DNA of 64,000 nucleotides. Origin: JBEVJK01 sp963791325 (lineage in GTDB: Bacteria; Pseudomonadota; Alphaproteobacteria; Rhizobiales; Rhizobiaceae). The position numbers were made by a program, and so were the translations under genes. The stretch lies in the NCBI GenBank assembly GCA_963791325.1, contig CAWBRU010000014.1:62001-126000 (forward strand), given 5' to 3'. Below the pieces are notes generated by a model. That model was not told the origin of the DNA. It worked only from the letters and a program-made list of their open reading frames with translations, and did not search any database. Every line of letters starts with the position of its first letter. The first letter of the stretch is position 1. Positions 27,922-37,157 of the stretch are shown in pieces.

Positions 27922-28407
27922 ATGGCTCTCAGCTTGCCCGACCTGAAAGCATTTCTACTTGCCACGCCATTCTTCGGTGGCCTTTCAGACGCAAGCATCG
28001 AACTCCTGGTCTCGATGCTTGTCGAGCGCAGGTTCCACGTCGGTGACACTGTCGTGGCCGAAGGCGACCAGGGGCATTCCATGTTCATCGTTCTCTCTGG
28101 CCATCTGGCGGTAAGCAGAGTCCTTGACGCCGAGTTGGGGAGGGTCTTGCGGATGTCGAGCCTGGACCCGGGTGACTTCTTTGGAGAAATGACGCTGATC
28201 GAAATGCAGAACCGGTCGGCGACCGTCGTGGCCGAGAGCCCGACGGTTCTTTTGGAGCTCACGGCCGGCCAGCTCTACCGCTGCTATAAGAGCGACGTTC
28301 AGGCTTATGTGATGGTGATCCAGAACATCAATCGCGAGCTTTGTCGACGGCTTCGTCGCGCTGACGGTCGCATTGCCGAGTTGGAGATGCATCGCGGGAA
28401 CGCATGA
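27922..28407 (+). CDS. Stand-alone cyclic nucleotide-binding domain protein
   Basis: A 161-residue Crp-type cNMP-binding domain without a DNA-binding domain. The phosphate-binding cassette is complete: the GE pair in DFFGEMTLIEM and the Arg in NRSATVVAES, together with VGDTVVAEGDQG and MFIVLSGHLAVSR. The C-terminal helix (VIQNINRELCRRLRRADGRI) resembles the Crp dimerisation helix. It should bind cAMP or cGMP and signal by protein contact. It stands inside the tail operon, between two tail genes, with about 125 bp upstream and 230 bp downstream, so it looks like a cargo (moron) gene. Its codon use matches its neighbours less strictly than the tail genes. Confidence 0.85.
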   Translation: MALSLPDLKAFLLATPFFGGLSDASIELLVSMLVERRFHVGDTVVAEGDQGHSMFIVLSGHLAVSRVLDAELGRVLRMSSLDPGDFFGEMTLIEMQNRSATVVAESPTVLLELTAGQLYRCYKSDVQAYVMVIQNINRELCRRLRRADGRIAELEMHRGNA

Positions 28408-28641
28408 TGCTGGACGCATCTATGCACGCTCCGAGTTACTTCAACTGGCGCACTCGTCGCCCTCCTTGATCTCGCGACAACGACTTGGGCCCCTAAGTTC
28501 GCAGCGCCCTACACGAGGACCTGCTCCTCGCAAGGATCGTTGCCCGAGGTTGCCGTGCTGGCTCAACGTTTCGCTGCAGGTTGCGGCGGAAAGCGCGAAC
28601 GTCGTTCCTTCGTATCAAACTATGTGGACAGCCCCATTCGT

Positions 28642-31600
28642 ATGGACAGCCTGATCAAACGCCAGGGTTATTCCGACCGCTTCGACCGCAGCTCGAGGCG
28701 GTTTGCGCTGGCATTTCCTGATGCCGCGCAGTTCCTGCAGTCCGACGAGCTCAACGAGATGCAGTCGTTGCAGGACGACAAGCTGCGGCGCGTGGCGGAG
28801 TACGTGCTGCAGGATGGCCGCAAGGTGGCGGGTGCTGACCCTGTCATCGCGGAAATCGACGGCGATGATATCCATGTCGACGTCCGGCTGCCGGTGGCCT
28901 CCATCTACATCGCCGGCCTGGTCCACGATGTGGTCGAGGCGCGCTTCGCCCTGCCGCGGGACGGTGACGTCGGCCTCGGAGTGCGCGTGACCGAGACCCT
29001 GCAGGACTCGGTCTCCGACATCGGCCTGCGTGGCCGCCCTTCCCGGCACCGAGGCCTACATGGAGCCGGGCGCGGCCAGGATCCGCCTCGACGTCGCCTG
29101 GGGCCACTCGGCCGACGGGATCGCTGCGCCGCCGCTGATCCCGGTCTACACGATGCGCAACGGCGCCATCCTGACCAACCAGACCAACATCGATTTCTCC
29201 GAGATCTACAACGCGATCTCCAACTACTCCCGCGAGAGCAATGGCTCGTTCGTCAACTCGGGCTGCGACGTCACTGCGCTCAGCCTCAATGCCGCGGGCG
29301 AGCAGCAGTTCTGCGGTGTCGGAGGGCACGGCCTATGTGAACGGCCGCCGCATCCCGCGCAATCAGAACCTGCGCTTCACCGTGCCGGAAGAACCGACGC
29401 TGCGCGACGTCGACGCCGAGCCGCACGCCTTCACCGCGGCGAGCGGCGGCGCGCAGACGTTCACGCTGAGCAAAGGGCCGATCGCTGCGGTGGAGCGGGT
29501 GACGATCGTCAAGTGGGTCACCGAAACGCTGGTGCACGGCCCCTATGCCGGGGTGGCCGATGCGCTGGTCCATCCCTCGGTGGAATTGATCGTCTCGATC
29601 AAGCAGGGCGACACCACCTACACCACGCCGGGCAGCTGGCTGCTGTCGCAGGGCCAGATCGACTGGTCGCCGGCCGGCGCCGAGCCGGCGCCCGGCTCGA
29701 GCTACACGGTCGATTATCGCTACTACGAGAACGTCGTCCCCGACCGGGTGACCCGGAACACGATCACGGTGACGGGGCGGTCAACCCGTCCAACATCCTG
29801 GTCGATTATGCCTACAAGCTGCCCAGGACCAACGCCGTAGTCATGGATATGACCGGCGCCGTGCTCTACCTCAAGGGCGTGCCGGCGATCTCCCGGCCAC
29901 AGCCGCCGGCCGTCCCCTCGACCCAGCTCGAGCTGGCCAGGGTGATCAACAACTGGGGCATCGCCCCGACATCGTGCCGTCGGCGGTGAGGAACGCTGCC
30001 CTACGCCGACATCGTCAACATGCGGCAGGCGATCCTCGACCTCTACCAGCTGGTGGCCGAAGAGCGGCTGAAGACCGATGCCACCAGCCGCGAGGTGGCG
30101 GCCAAGCGCGGCGTCTTTGTCGATCCGTTCCTCGACGATGATCTGCGTGACCAGGGCATTGCCCAGACCGCCGCCGCGTTCGGCGGGGCGCTGCGGCTGC
30201 CGATCGAGGGCCGGGTGCACGAGTTCCCGAACTTCAGCGCGGTGGCGACGCTGCCGTTCACCGACGAGGTGGTGATCTCGCAGCTGCGCGAGACCGGCGG
30301 GATGAAGATCAACCCCTATATGACCTTCACCCCGATGCCCGGCCGGGCCTCGCTGGAGCCCTCGACCGACATCTGGACCGACAAGCAGACGGTCTGGCCA
30401 TCGCCATCGACCGCCGTGTTCGACCCGCCGGACCGGGGTGCTGCCGGCAACAACGTCACCATCACCTCGGTGACGCTTGACACCTCTGTCCAGCTGATCC
30501 GCTCAACCGAGGTGGCGGCGGAGTTCGTGCGCCAGCGCTCGGTCAACTTCCGGCTGGAGGGCTTCATCGAGAGGGAGACTTTGACGGAGGTTCGCTTCGA
30601 TGGCGTCGCTGTGCTTTCCCTGGTGGCCGGCGCCGCCGACGCGGACGGCGTGATCACCGGCTCGTTCACGATCCCGGCGAACATCCCGCAAGGCTCAAAG
30701 GTGGTGTCCTTTACCGGCAGCGTCGGCACCTCTGCGGCTTCGACCTATGTCGCTCGCGGCACAATCACCGTTGAAGAATACCGGCTGGCGACGGCCTTGA
30801 ACGGCACCACCGAGGAACTTCCCAATCCGGTGACCCAGGTCACCCAGGTGATCAACCAGACCACGGTGATCCAACAGCATGTCACCCGGATTTCCGCTCC
30901 AAGCGGCTCTGTTGACTTTTCCGCCGGGGTGCAGGGGGGCATGCCCCCGACCCGCTGGCGCAGACCTTCATGCTCACCGAAGGCCGCTGCATCACCGCGG
31001 TGCGGCTGAAGTGCGCCGGCAAGGGCTTTGCCTCCAATGCCGTGTTCGTCCAGCTCCGAACCGTCGAGGTCGGCCTGCCGACGTCGGAGATCCTGGCCGA
31101 GGCGTTCGTCCCTGGGCCCGATCTGGAGGAGCAAAAGTTCTTCACCGCCCGCTTCTCGACGCCGGTCTATCTCGAGCCTGGCCGCGCTTACGCCTTCGTG
31201 GCGCTGACCGACGATGCCAACCATGCGCTGGCCGTGGCCGAGCTCGGCAAGATCGACCAGAACAATGCCATCGTCTCGGAGCAGCCGTTCGTCGTCGGCG
31301 TGCTGCTGTCCTCGTCGAATGCGATGACCTGGACGGTGCACAACGACATCGACCTGGTCTTTCAGTTGATCGGCTGCCGCTTCGATCCGACGGAAACTGT
31401 GCTGCCGCTCGGCGTGTTCACGGCGACCAGGATGAGCGACATCATCGTCTCGGCCGGCGTCGAGTACCCGGAGAGCGAGGCCAGCGTCGAGCTGCTGCTG
31501 ACGCGGCCAAACGGCGAGGTGATCAGGGCAGCGCCCGGAGCAAAGGATCCGGCTGGACAGCTTCATCGAGAACGAGACCATCCAGGTCGCAGCCAGACTG

Positions 31601-31964
31601 ACGGGCAGTTCGAGGATCTCGCCTTTCCTGTTCCCCGGCGTGCAGATCGTCGAGGGCGAGCTCAAGCTCACCGCCGACTATGTCAGCCGCGCTGTCACCG
31701 CCGAGGGCGCCGATCGGGTGATCGTCACGGTCGACGCTTTCCTGCCGGCCGGATCGACGGCTACGGTGGAGATCGGCGTCTCCGGCGCGTTCGTGCCCGT
31801 CGCCGTCAGCGCCGCCGTGCCGCTCGGCGACGGAGTTGTCGAGCAGACGTTTCAGCGCAAGCCCTACGAGCCTCTCGATGCCAGGGCGAGGATACGTCTT
31901 GACCGGCACGCCGGCGGCCTGGCCGCAGCTCTCCAAGCTGCGCATGATCACCACGGAGATCTGA
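28642..31964 (+). pseudogene. DUF4815-type large phage tail protein, broken by about eight single-base shifts
   Basis: One reading frame of about 1107 residues can be stitched together across 28642-31964. It begins MDSLIKRQGYSDRFDRSSRR, passes LPVASIYIAGLVHDVVEARF and GTEAYMEPGAARIRLDVAWG, and ends in PQLSKLRMITTEI. Breaks lie near 29028, 29310, 29778, 29968, 29993, 30945, 31560 and 31885. Most are repaired by changing one run by one base, e.g. GGGG to GGGGG at 29778, CCCC to CCCCC at 29968, CCCCC to CCCCCC at 30948, AA to A at 29993. The family is a large beta-rich structural tail protein of rhizobial phages. In this sequence it cannot make a full-length product; whether the organism can is open. 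Confidence 0.72.
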
Positions 31965-31968
31965 CACC

Positions 31969-33018
31969 GTGACTGTGGCACCGACCCTCAACTACGGCTG
32001 GCCGCGGCCCGACAGGGACGGCATCCAGCGCCAGGAGATCGATCAGATCGCCACCGCACTGGGGCAGGTCGACACCGAGCTTCACCGCGTCGATGTCGGC
32101 TTGGCGGCGCTGCTCGCCTCATTCAGTACTCACTCGCACAGTTTTGCCCAGATCGCCGGCAAGCCGACAACGGTCGCGGGATATGGCATCACCGATGCCT
32201 ACACCAAGACCGAAGCGGATGCGGCCATCGCCCAGGCGCGCGCGTCATTGAAGGGAGAGATTCTGGGCGGCGCCGACCCTGCCTTTGACACGCTGCAGGA
32301 GCTGCAGAAGGCGATCGGCAACGACGCCAATGTCGCCGCCACGCTCACCGCCGCAATCGCCACGAAAGCCAATGCCAGCCAGGTGCTGCGCAACGATGCT
32401 GACAGCACGCTGAGTGCCCGGATCGTGGTTGCGGGCACCATGCGCAATGGCGGTATTGTCGGCACTTACGATGCCACCAAGACCCAGCAGATCTGGTCGA
32501 TTGGGCTCCCTTACCTGTCCGCGGCCGACGGCAGCAATTTCGGCAGCCTCTACGGCCTGGCCTACAAGCACACCACCAACCCGACCGGCGGCAACATGGC
32601 CGGCGGCCATCAGGTCGTCTGGTGCAACAATGGCGTCGGCTATTCGGCCATGGGCGACGGCGGCCTGTGGACCTCCGGCGAGATTACCGGCCTGTCCGAT
32701 CGGCGTGTCAAAACCAACCTGCGCCGCATCGAAGGCGCGCTGCAAAAAGTGCTGGCGATCGGCGGCTTCCTCTGCGACCGCACCGACACCGGCCGCAAGG
32801 ACGAGGCCGTCGTCATTGCCCAGGAGCTTTTGGCAGCTGGGATGACCGGGCTGGTCACCGGCAGCGACGAAGAACTCTACTCCGTCGCCTATCCAAAGAT
32901 GGCCGCCTACTTCGTCGAGGCGTTTCGCGACGTCGCAGCGCTCATCGCAGATCAGGCTGCCGCCCTGGCTAAGCAAGCGGCGGAGATCGCCGCGCTCAAC
33001 GCAAGGCTCGAGGCCTGA
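31969..33018 (+). CDS. Phage tail fibre with S74 intramolecular chaperone domain
   Basis: A 349-residue tail fibre. The N-terminus (MTVAPTLNYGWPRPDRDGIQ) attaches to the tail; a repeat region follows with the TVAGYGITDAYTKTEADAAI fibre motif. A beta region spans about 150-240. The peptidase S74/endosialidase chaperone domain starts near residue 242 at GLSDRRVKTNLRRIEGALQK and includes DEAVVIAQELLAAG and VAYPKMAAYFVEAFR. That domain trimerises the fibre and cuts itself off, usually before SD (family knowledge). The start is a GTG 5 bp after the corrected stop of the preceding gene. It is intact, in contrast to the gene upstream. Confidence 0.85.
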   Translation: MTVAPTLNYGWPRPDRDGIQRQEIDQIATALGQVDTELHRVDVGLAALLASFSTHSHSFAQIAGKPTTVAGYGITDAYTKTEADAAIAQARASLKGEILGGADPAFDTLQELQKAIGNDANVAATLTAAIATKANASQVLRNDADSTLSARIVVAGTMRNGGIVGTYDATKTQQIWSIGLPYLSAADGSNFGSLYGLAYKHTTNPTGGNMAGGHQVVWCNNGVGYSAMGDGGLWTSGEITGLSDRRVKTNLRRIEGALQKVLAIGGFLCDRTDTGRKDEAVVIAQELLAAGMTGLVTGSDEELYSVAYPKMAAYFVEAFRDVAALIADQAAALAKQAAEIAALNARLEA

Positions 33019-33019
33019 C

Positions 33020-34255
33020 ATGGCGATCGCCGCCGCCGGCCCGATCCGCTGGTCGGATCTCAGGCAAGAGTTCGGTGGCTCGGGACCGCTGAGGCTGAGC
33101 GAGCTGGGCTCGGCGCTTGGCAAGACCGGCATGCATGCGCTCAGGTATGCCGAGGCCGAACTGGCGCTCAAACCAAAGCTCTTGATCGCGCCAGGCTTCA
33201 CCTCGCTGCGGCCGACCGATGGCATCGCCGCCATCGAGTTGACCGCCGGCGGCTCCGGCTACACCGACGCGCCTGTCGTGGTCATCAGCGGCGGCGGCGG
33301 CGCAGGGGCGGCTGCGAATGCAGTGATCGATTCCGCGCGCGGCGTGGTCACCGAAGTGGTGCTGCGCAATCCCGGTGCTGGCTTCAGCGCGCCGCCGGCG
33401 GTCTCATTCTCGGGCGGGGCTGGAGTTGGTGCTGCGGCCAAGGTTACCCTCGGCGTCGTTGCCAACCCGGTGGCGATCGAGCTCGTCGGCCTCGCCAACC
33501 GGCTGCGCGCCTGCGCCATCGTCGATGGCCCCAACACCAACAGCGAAGCCGCCGTCGCCTACCGCACCGACTTTGCCAGCGACCGGCTGTTGATCGTCGA
33601 TCCCTTCGTCAAAGTGGCCAAGGGTTCGGAGATCGTCGTCCAGCCCACCAGCGCCCGTGTCGCAGGCCTGCAGGCCAGGGTCGACTACGACGAAGGCTTT
33701 TGGTGCTCGCCCTCCAATCATGTGGTCGAGGGAATTGTCGGGGTCGCCCGCACGATCGAACACACTTTGTCCGATCCCTCGAGCGAGTTGCAGTACCTCA
33801 ACCGCAATGGCGTCGCCACTATCGTGCGTTCGCCCGCGAGCGGCGGCTTCAAGCTGTGGGGCAACCGCGTGCCGTCCGGCGATACGACAAAACTGTTCTG
33901 GTCGGTGCGCCGCGCCCACGACACCATCATCGAGTTGATCGAGCGAGCCCACGAGCCATTTTTGGACAAGCCGTTCAACATCCAATACCTGCTCGACATC
34001 GCCGAGACGGTGAATGCGGCACTGCGGCGCTGGAAGGCGCTGGGCGCCACCCTTGGCGGAAGAGTGTGGCTCGACCGCACGATCAACACCCCGGAGACCT
34101 GGCAGACCGGCCACCTCTATGTCTCCTACGACGCCGAGGCACCGGCGCCGATGGAGCACATCACCTTCGTCTTCAACCGCAACAGCGGCTACTACCAAGA
34201 ACTCGCCGACGATGCGCTGCTCGAGATCGCACGGCTCTCCGGCCGGGCGCTGTGA
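33020..34255 (+). CDS. Chimeric contractile-tail sheath protein with inserted beta-repeat domain
   Basis: A 411-residue protein made of recognisable parts. Residues 1-48 (IRWSDLRQEFGGSGPLRLSE) resemble an N-terminal module of tail-fibre proteins. ALKPKLLIAPGFTSLRP (49-65) and PVAIELVGLANRLRACAIVD (150-169) are sheath blocks normally adjacent, but here separated by about 84 residues of a two-fold GGSGYTDAPVVVISGGGG / GAGFSAPPAVSFSGGAG repeat. From 180 on it is standard sheath (AYRTDFASDRLLIVDPFV, LDKPFNIQYLLDIAETVNAA, VWLDRTINTPETW, TFVFNRNSGYY), matching P2 gpFI in pattern. It starts 2 bp after the fibre gene and ends the operon. A structural tail role is likely; the insert could form a surface domain. 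Confidence 0.7.
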   Translation: MAIAAAGPIRWSDLRQEFGGSGPLRLSELGSALGKTGMHALRYAEAELALKPKLLIAPGFTSLRPTDGIAAIELTAGGSGYTDAPVVVISGGGGAGAAANAVIDSARGVVTEVVLRNPGAGFSAPPAVSFSGGAGVGAAAKVTLGVVANPVAIELVGLANRLRACAIVDGPNTNSEAAVAYRTDFASDRLLIVDPFVKVAKGSEIVVQPTSARVAGLQARVDYDEGFWCSPSNHVVEGIVGVARTIEHTLSDPSSELQYLNRNGVATIVRSPASGGFKLWGNRVPSGDTTKLFWSVRRAHDTIIELIERAHEPFLDKPFNIQYLLDIAETVNAALRRWKALGATLGGRVWLDRTINTPETWQTGHLYVSYDAEAPAPMEHITFVFNRNSGYYQELADDALLEIARLSGRAL

Positions 34256-34278
34256 GCTCTTTTTGGGCCCGAGGGGGC

Positions 34279-34319
34279 GGACCCGGAGTTTGTCGTCTGT
34301 GGGGTTGAGCTCCGGGTCC
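34279..34319 (+). terminator. Perfect inverted repeat after the tail operon, possible terminator structure
   Basis: GGACCCGGAG (34279-34288) pairs perfectly with CTCCGGGTCC (34310-34319), with a 21-base loop, 24 bp after the sheath stop. No U-run follows, so it is not a standard rho-independent terminator. It may stabilise the mRNA 3' end or be a protein-binding site. Confidence 0.4.
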
Positions 34320-34443
34320 GTCAGGTCGGGTCGCGCGAATTTGTCCCGGCCCGAAGGGCCAACTTAGGCCTCGCTTCAAGCACGCCGCGCGACTGGCGAC
34401 AAAGGGCGACATTCAGGCCAGAACAAGGGAAATACAGGTTGAG

Positions 34444-34701
34444 GTGATCGAAAAATATGAATGCACGGTCGAATCGATGGCCCGCCAGTTCGATGAGGAT
34501 CGCGCGCTCGCTATTCAATACAAGCAGATGTCCGCGGCCGTCGCCGCTTGCACTGCCAAAGCCAAACTATTAGGCCTCAATGTCGAGCGCCATACTGTCA
34601 ACGTGTACGCTCTGATGACCGAAGAGGAGCTACGGCTTGAGATCGCCGCCATCACGGCCGAGGCGCGGGCGCTCAAGCGGGGGCAGGTGATCGACCATTG
34701 A
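34444..34701 (+). CDS. Small terminase-helper-like protein, copy 1
   Basis: An 85-residue helical protein beginning with the GTG/ATG-type start IEKYECTVESMARQFDEDRA and containing QMSAAVAACTAKAKLLGLNV. The alternating AAV-A-KAKL-GL pattern is typical of small DNA-binding helper proteins encoded beside phage terminases. A clear relative lies at 57483. The start codon is not certain: 34444 reads as GTG in the genome context GAGGTGATCG. No complete terminase is adjacent, so this is probably a leftover of another phage module. Confidence 0.5.
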   Translation: MIEKYECTVESMARQFDEDRALAIQYKQMSAAVAACTAKAKLLGLNVERHTVNVYALMTEEELRLEIAAITAEARALKRGQVIDH

Positions 34702-34935
34702 TGTGTGAAGCGCCGGCGAGAAATCAGCGCATGGCTAGCTTGGTGATGGAATAACTCAAGCCGCCGGCGACAATGAGGCCAACCCATCTCAACTCCATGC
34801 GGTTGCGCTCGCGTAATCTTAGCAAGACGCCAGGCGGGCGCTAATTCGGAAGCCGGACTGTCAACCACTTCGTCAACAGCATCCAGCCAGCGGCCCGATG
34901 CGCTAGCCGTTGGAATCCAGCGTAGCTATTGGCCG

Positions 34936-35328
34936 CTAGGGGTTCCAGCCGCCGCTGCCGTACGGGCGGGTGATGATCTCAAGGAGATGCCCGTTCGGAT
35001 CTTCGAAATAGACGCCGCGCCCACCGTCGTGATCATTCGTCTCGCCCGGCTTACGCTGCCCAGGGTCAGCCCAGAAGGGAAGCTCGCGGTCGCGAATTCG
35101 ATTGAATATGGCGTCGAATTCAGCATCGCCGACTAGGAAGGCGTAGTGCTGGCGCACGATTTCACCTTTGCTGTCCATGTAGTCGAGATTGGCATCGTTT
35201 TGGGTTGTGACCATGTGGAATGGTCCCCACTTACGCGGAGGCGGAAGGCCCAACATCTCGGAAAGGAATGTTGCTGACGCTTTGCTGTCGTGAGCCGAAA
35301 GGATCGTGTGATTGAAATGAATGGCCAT
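34936..35328 (-). CDS. VOC-superfamily (glyoxalase/dioxygenase-like) protein
   Basis: A 130-residue vicinal-oxygen-chelate protein starting MAIHFNHTILSAHDSKASAT. Two beta-alpha-beta-beta-beta modules are seen; metal ligands appear as H7 (FNHTIL), a His in IVRQHYAFLV and Glu in DPNGHLLEIITRP. The GRGVYFEDPNGHLLEI block is the family signature. Reaction unknown: glyoxalase I, ring-cleavage or fosfomycin-type activities share this fold. It is encoded opposite the methyltransferase but on the same strand as it, separated by about 110 bp. Its 3' neighbour space (34702-34935) holds no gene. Confidence 0.85.
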   Translation of the reverse strand: MAIHFNHTILSAHDSKASATFLSEMLGLPPPRKWGPFHMVTTQNDANLDYMDSKGEIVRQHYAFLVGDAEFDAIFNRIRDRELPFWADPGQRKPGETNDHDGGRGVYFEDPNGHLLEIITRPYGSGGWNP

Positions 35329-35439
35329 GTCGATCTCGCTGCAAATGGGAGTTCACTAACGGTGCTCGTATTCTTACGCTTCGCCTGTCCGAGTAGGATG
35401 CTTTATCGCGCTAACTTGGTGGTTCGCCCCTGTTGTATC

Positions 35440-36112
35440 CTAAACCGTTTCGAGCCGGCTGAATCGAACCGAAATGAGTTTTCGAACCTTGAGCTGCCCT
35501 GCCGGATCTTTGTCGATGACAGTCAGCACCTGTTGCTTCATCTCCCACCGGCATAACCAGACGTCCATTGGGCTTAAGCTGCTCAAGCAAAGCCTGCGGC
35601 GTCCGCGTAGCCGCTGCGGTGACTAGGATCTTGTCGAAGGGGGCATGCTCAAGCCAGCCGCGAGACCCGTCGCCGACGCGGATGCCGACATTGGACGAGC
35701 CTAGGGCCTTCAGGAGATCCTCGGCATGGCGCGCGAATTCTTCGATGATCTCGACGCTCCAAACTTGCCCAGCGAGTTCGGCAAGGATTGCGGTCTGGTA
35801 GCCCAGGCCGGTGCCAATCTCGAGGACCGCCTCCTGTGGCTGGGGAGCGAGCAGATCGGTCATCAGAGCGACCATGAAAGGCTGCGAGACGGTTTTGTCG
35901 AATCCAATCGGCAACGGCATGTCGTGATAGGCATAAGGCGCAACCTCGGCAGGCACGAAGAGATGCCGCGGCACCCGCCGCATCGCGGCCATCACCCGCG
36001 CATCGAGCGCCGCCTTGCCGAGTTCTTCGCTTGAAAGGTCGACGAGAATCGCAATCAACTCGACCATGTGCCGGCGAAGAACTGCGAGGTGCTCCTCCTT
36101 CATTGGCTTCAT
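35440..36112 (-). CDS. pcm: Protein-L-isoaspartate O-methyltransferase, frameshifted near C-terminus
   Basis: A SAM-dependent methyltransferase that repairs isoaspartyl residues in aged proteins. The SAM motif I is AVLEIGTGLGYQTAIL and the PCMT signatures DMPLPIGFDKTVSQPFMVAL and FDKILVTAAATRTPQALLEQ are complete. As read, the frame breaks after LVMPVGDE near 35556 and runs to a stop at 35411. Removing one A from GATGAAGCAACAG restores EQQVLTVIDKDPAGQLKVRK, with the normal ending SVRFSRLETV and a stop at 35440, for about 223 residues. The start at 36112 has a GAGGAAG ribosome site; the TTG upstream is less likely. The change again fits a homopolymer error. Confidence 0.87.
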
Positions 36113-36343
36113 GTGGGTCTTCCTCAACCAGTGCGCAGATGAATTTATCTCCTGCTCGTCTTAATGTCGCCTCCACCAAGCTCCGCGGCGATAGAGTGCC
36201 TTGACCGTCGACTACAACGACATGATCGAAAGTTACACACGCCGGCCGCGTCTGACAGCGCCGAGGTCGACTGCACTCAATTCAAAATTTATGTGCACTC
36301 CTCTTGCTCCAATGCAATCAGTGATTTACGATGCACATTAATC

Positions 36344-36904
36344 ATGAACAAAAGTGCTCCACCTTTTCGACGCATTGGCTACGCCCGCGTCAGCACCGTA
36401 GGCCAGACACTTGAATCGCAGCTGGAACAACTGAAGGCCGCAGGCTGCGAGCTCATCTTCAAGGAGAAGATCACCGGGACGCGGGCAGATCGCAAGGAGC
36501 TGATGCGCCTGCTCAAGACAATCGGACCTGGTGATCAACTGGTAGTCACCCGGATCGACCGTCTCGCCCGATCGGTCTTCGACCTCTTTGGCATCGTCAA
36601 GCGTGTGCTCGATGCCGGAGGCCATTTTCTATCTCTTTCACAGCCCATGGCTGACAGCACCAGCAGCACCGGCCGGCTGTTCCTCGCGGTCCTGGGCGGT
36701 GTCGCAGACGTCGAACGCGAGATGATCTTGACCCGCACCGCCGAGGGTCGTGCGCGATCGACAAAGCGCATGGGCCGACCACCAAAGCTTACGCCTGCCC
36801 AACGGGCAGAGGCTTTAGCCCGCAAGGAAAATGGTGAGTCACATAGCGCCATCGCACGGTCGTTCAATGTGAGCCATATGACCATTCAGAGATTGCAATC
36901 CTAG
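36344..36904 (+). CDS. Serine site-specific recombinase (resolvase/invertase family)
   Basis: A 186-residue small serine recombinase. The N-terminal catalytic domain begins RRIGYARVSTVGQTLESQLE, with the nucleophile Ser in ARVST and the arginines in TGTRADRKEL and RIDRLARSVFDL. The E-helix (VADVEREMILTRTAEGRARS) and a C-terminal helix-turn-helix (AQRAEALARKENGESHSAIA, then RSFNVSHMTIQRL) follow. It would invert or resolve short DNA segments bounded by its sites. The start at 36344 gives the normal family length. It sits near the left edge of the ABC catabolic operon and may belong to a transposon that moved it. Confidence 0.9.
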   Translation: MNKSAPPFRRIGYARVSTVGQTLESQLEQLKAAGCELIFKEKITGTRADRKELMRLLKTIGPGDQLVVTRIDRLARSVFDLFGIVKRVLDAGGHFLSLSQPMADSTSSTGRLFLAVLGGVADVEREMILTRTAEGRARSTKRMGRPPKLTPAQRAEALARKENGESHSAIARSFNVSHMTIQRLQS

Positions 36905-37157
36905 AGCACGGTAGACCGTCCGGCAGCATCGTTTACGGGTCCGCAAAGACAGCCTTGAGCTGACTTACAGATGCCGTGGCTCCGCCACCACATGGAAATA
37001 CGCTCCTCGCCTTGGAGCGCGATCTGCGCGCGATCGCTCTCGCGTGCGAAGCTCAGATCAAAGGCCTTGCTCTGCAGGCGGAACGACACGAGAGTCCGCG
37101 CCGCAAGATCGAACAACTGTTTACCCATCCTGCCGAGCCGCTGGTCCTATTGACGGA

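Noticed and set aside
27922..28407. Crp/Fnr-type transcription factor
   Set aside because: The protein ends after the dimerisation helix and has no helix-turn-helix, so it is a cNMP-binding protein only.
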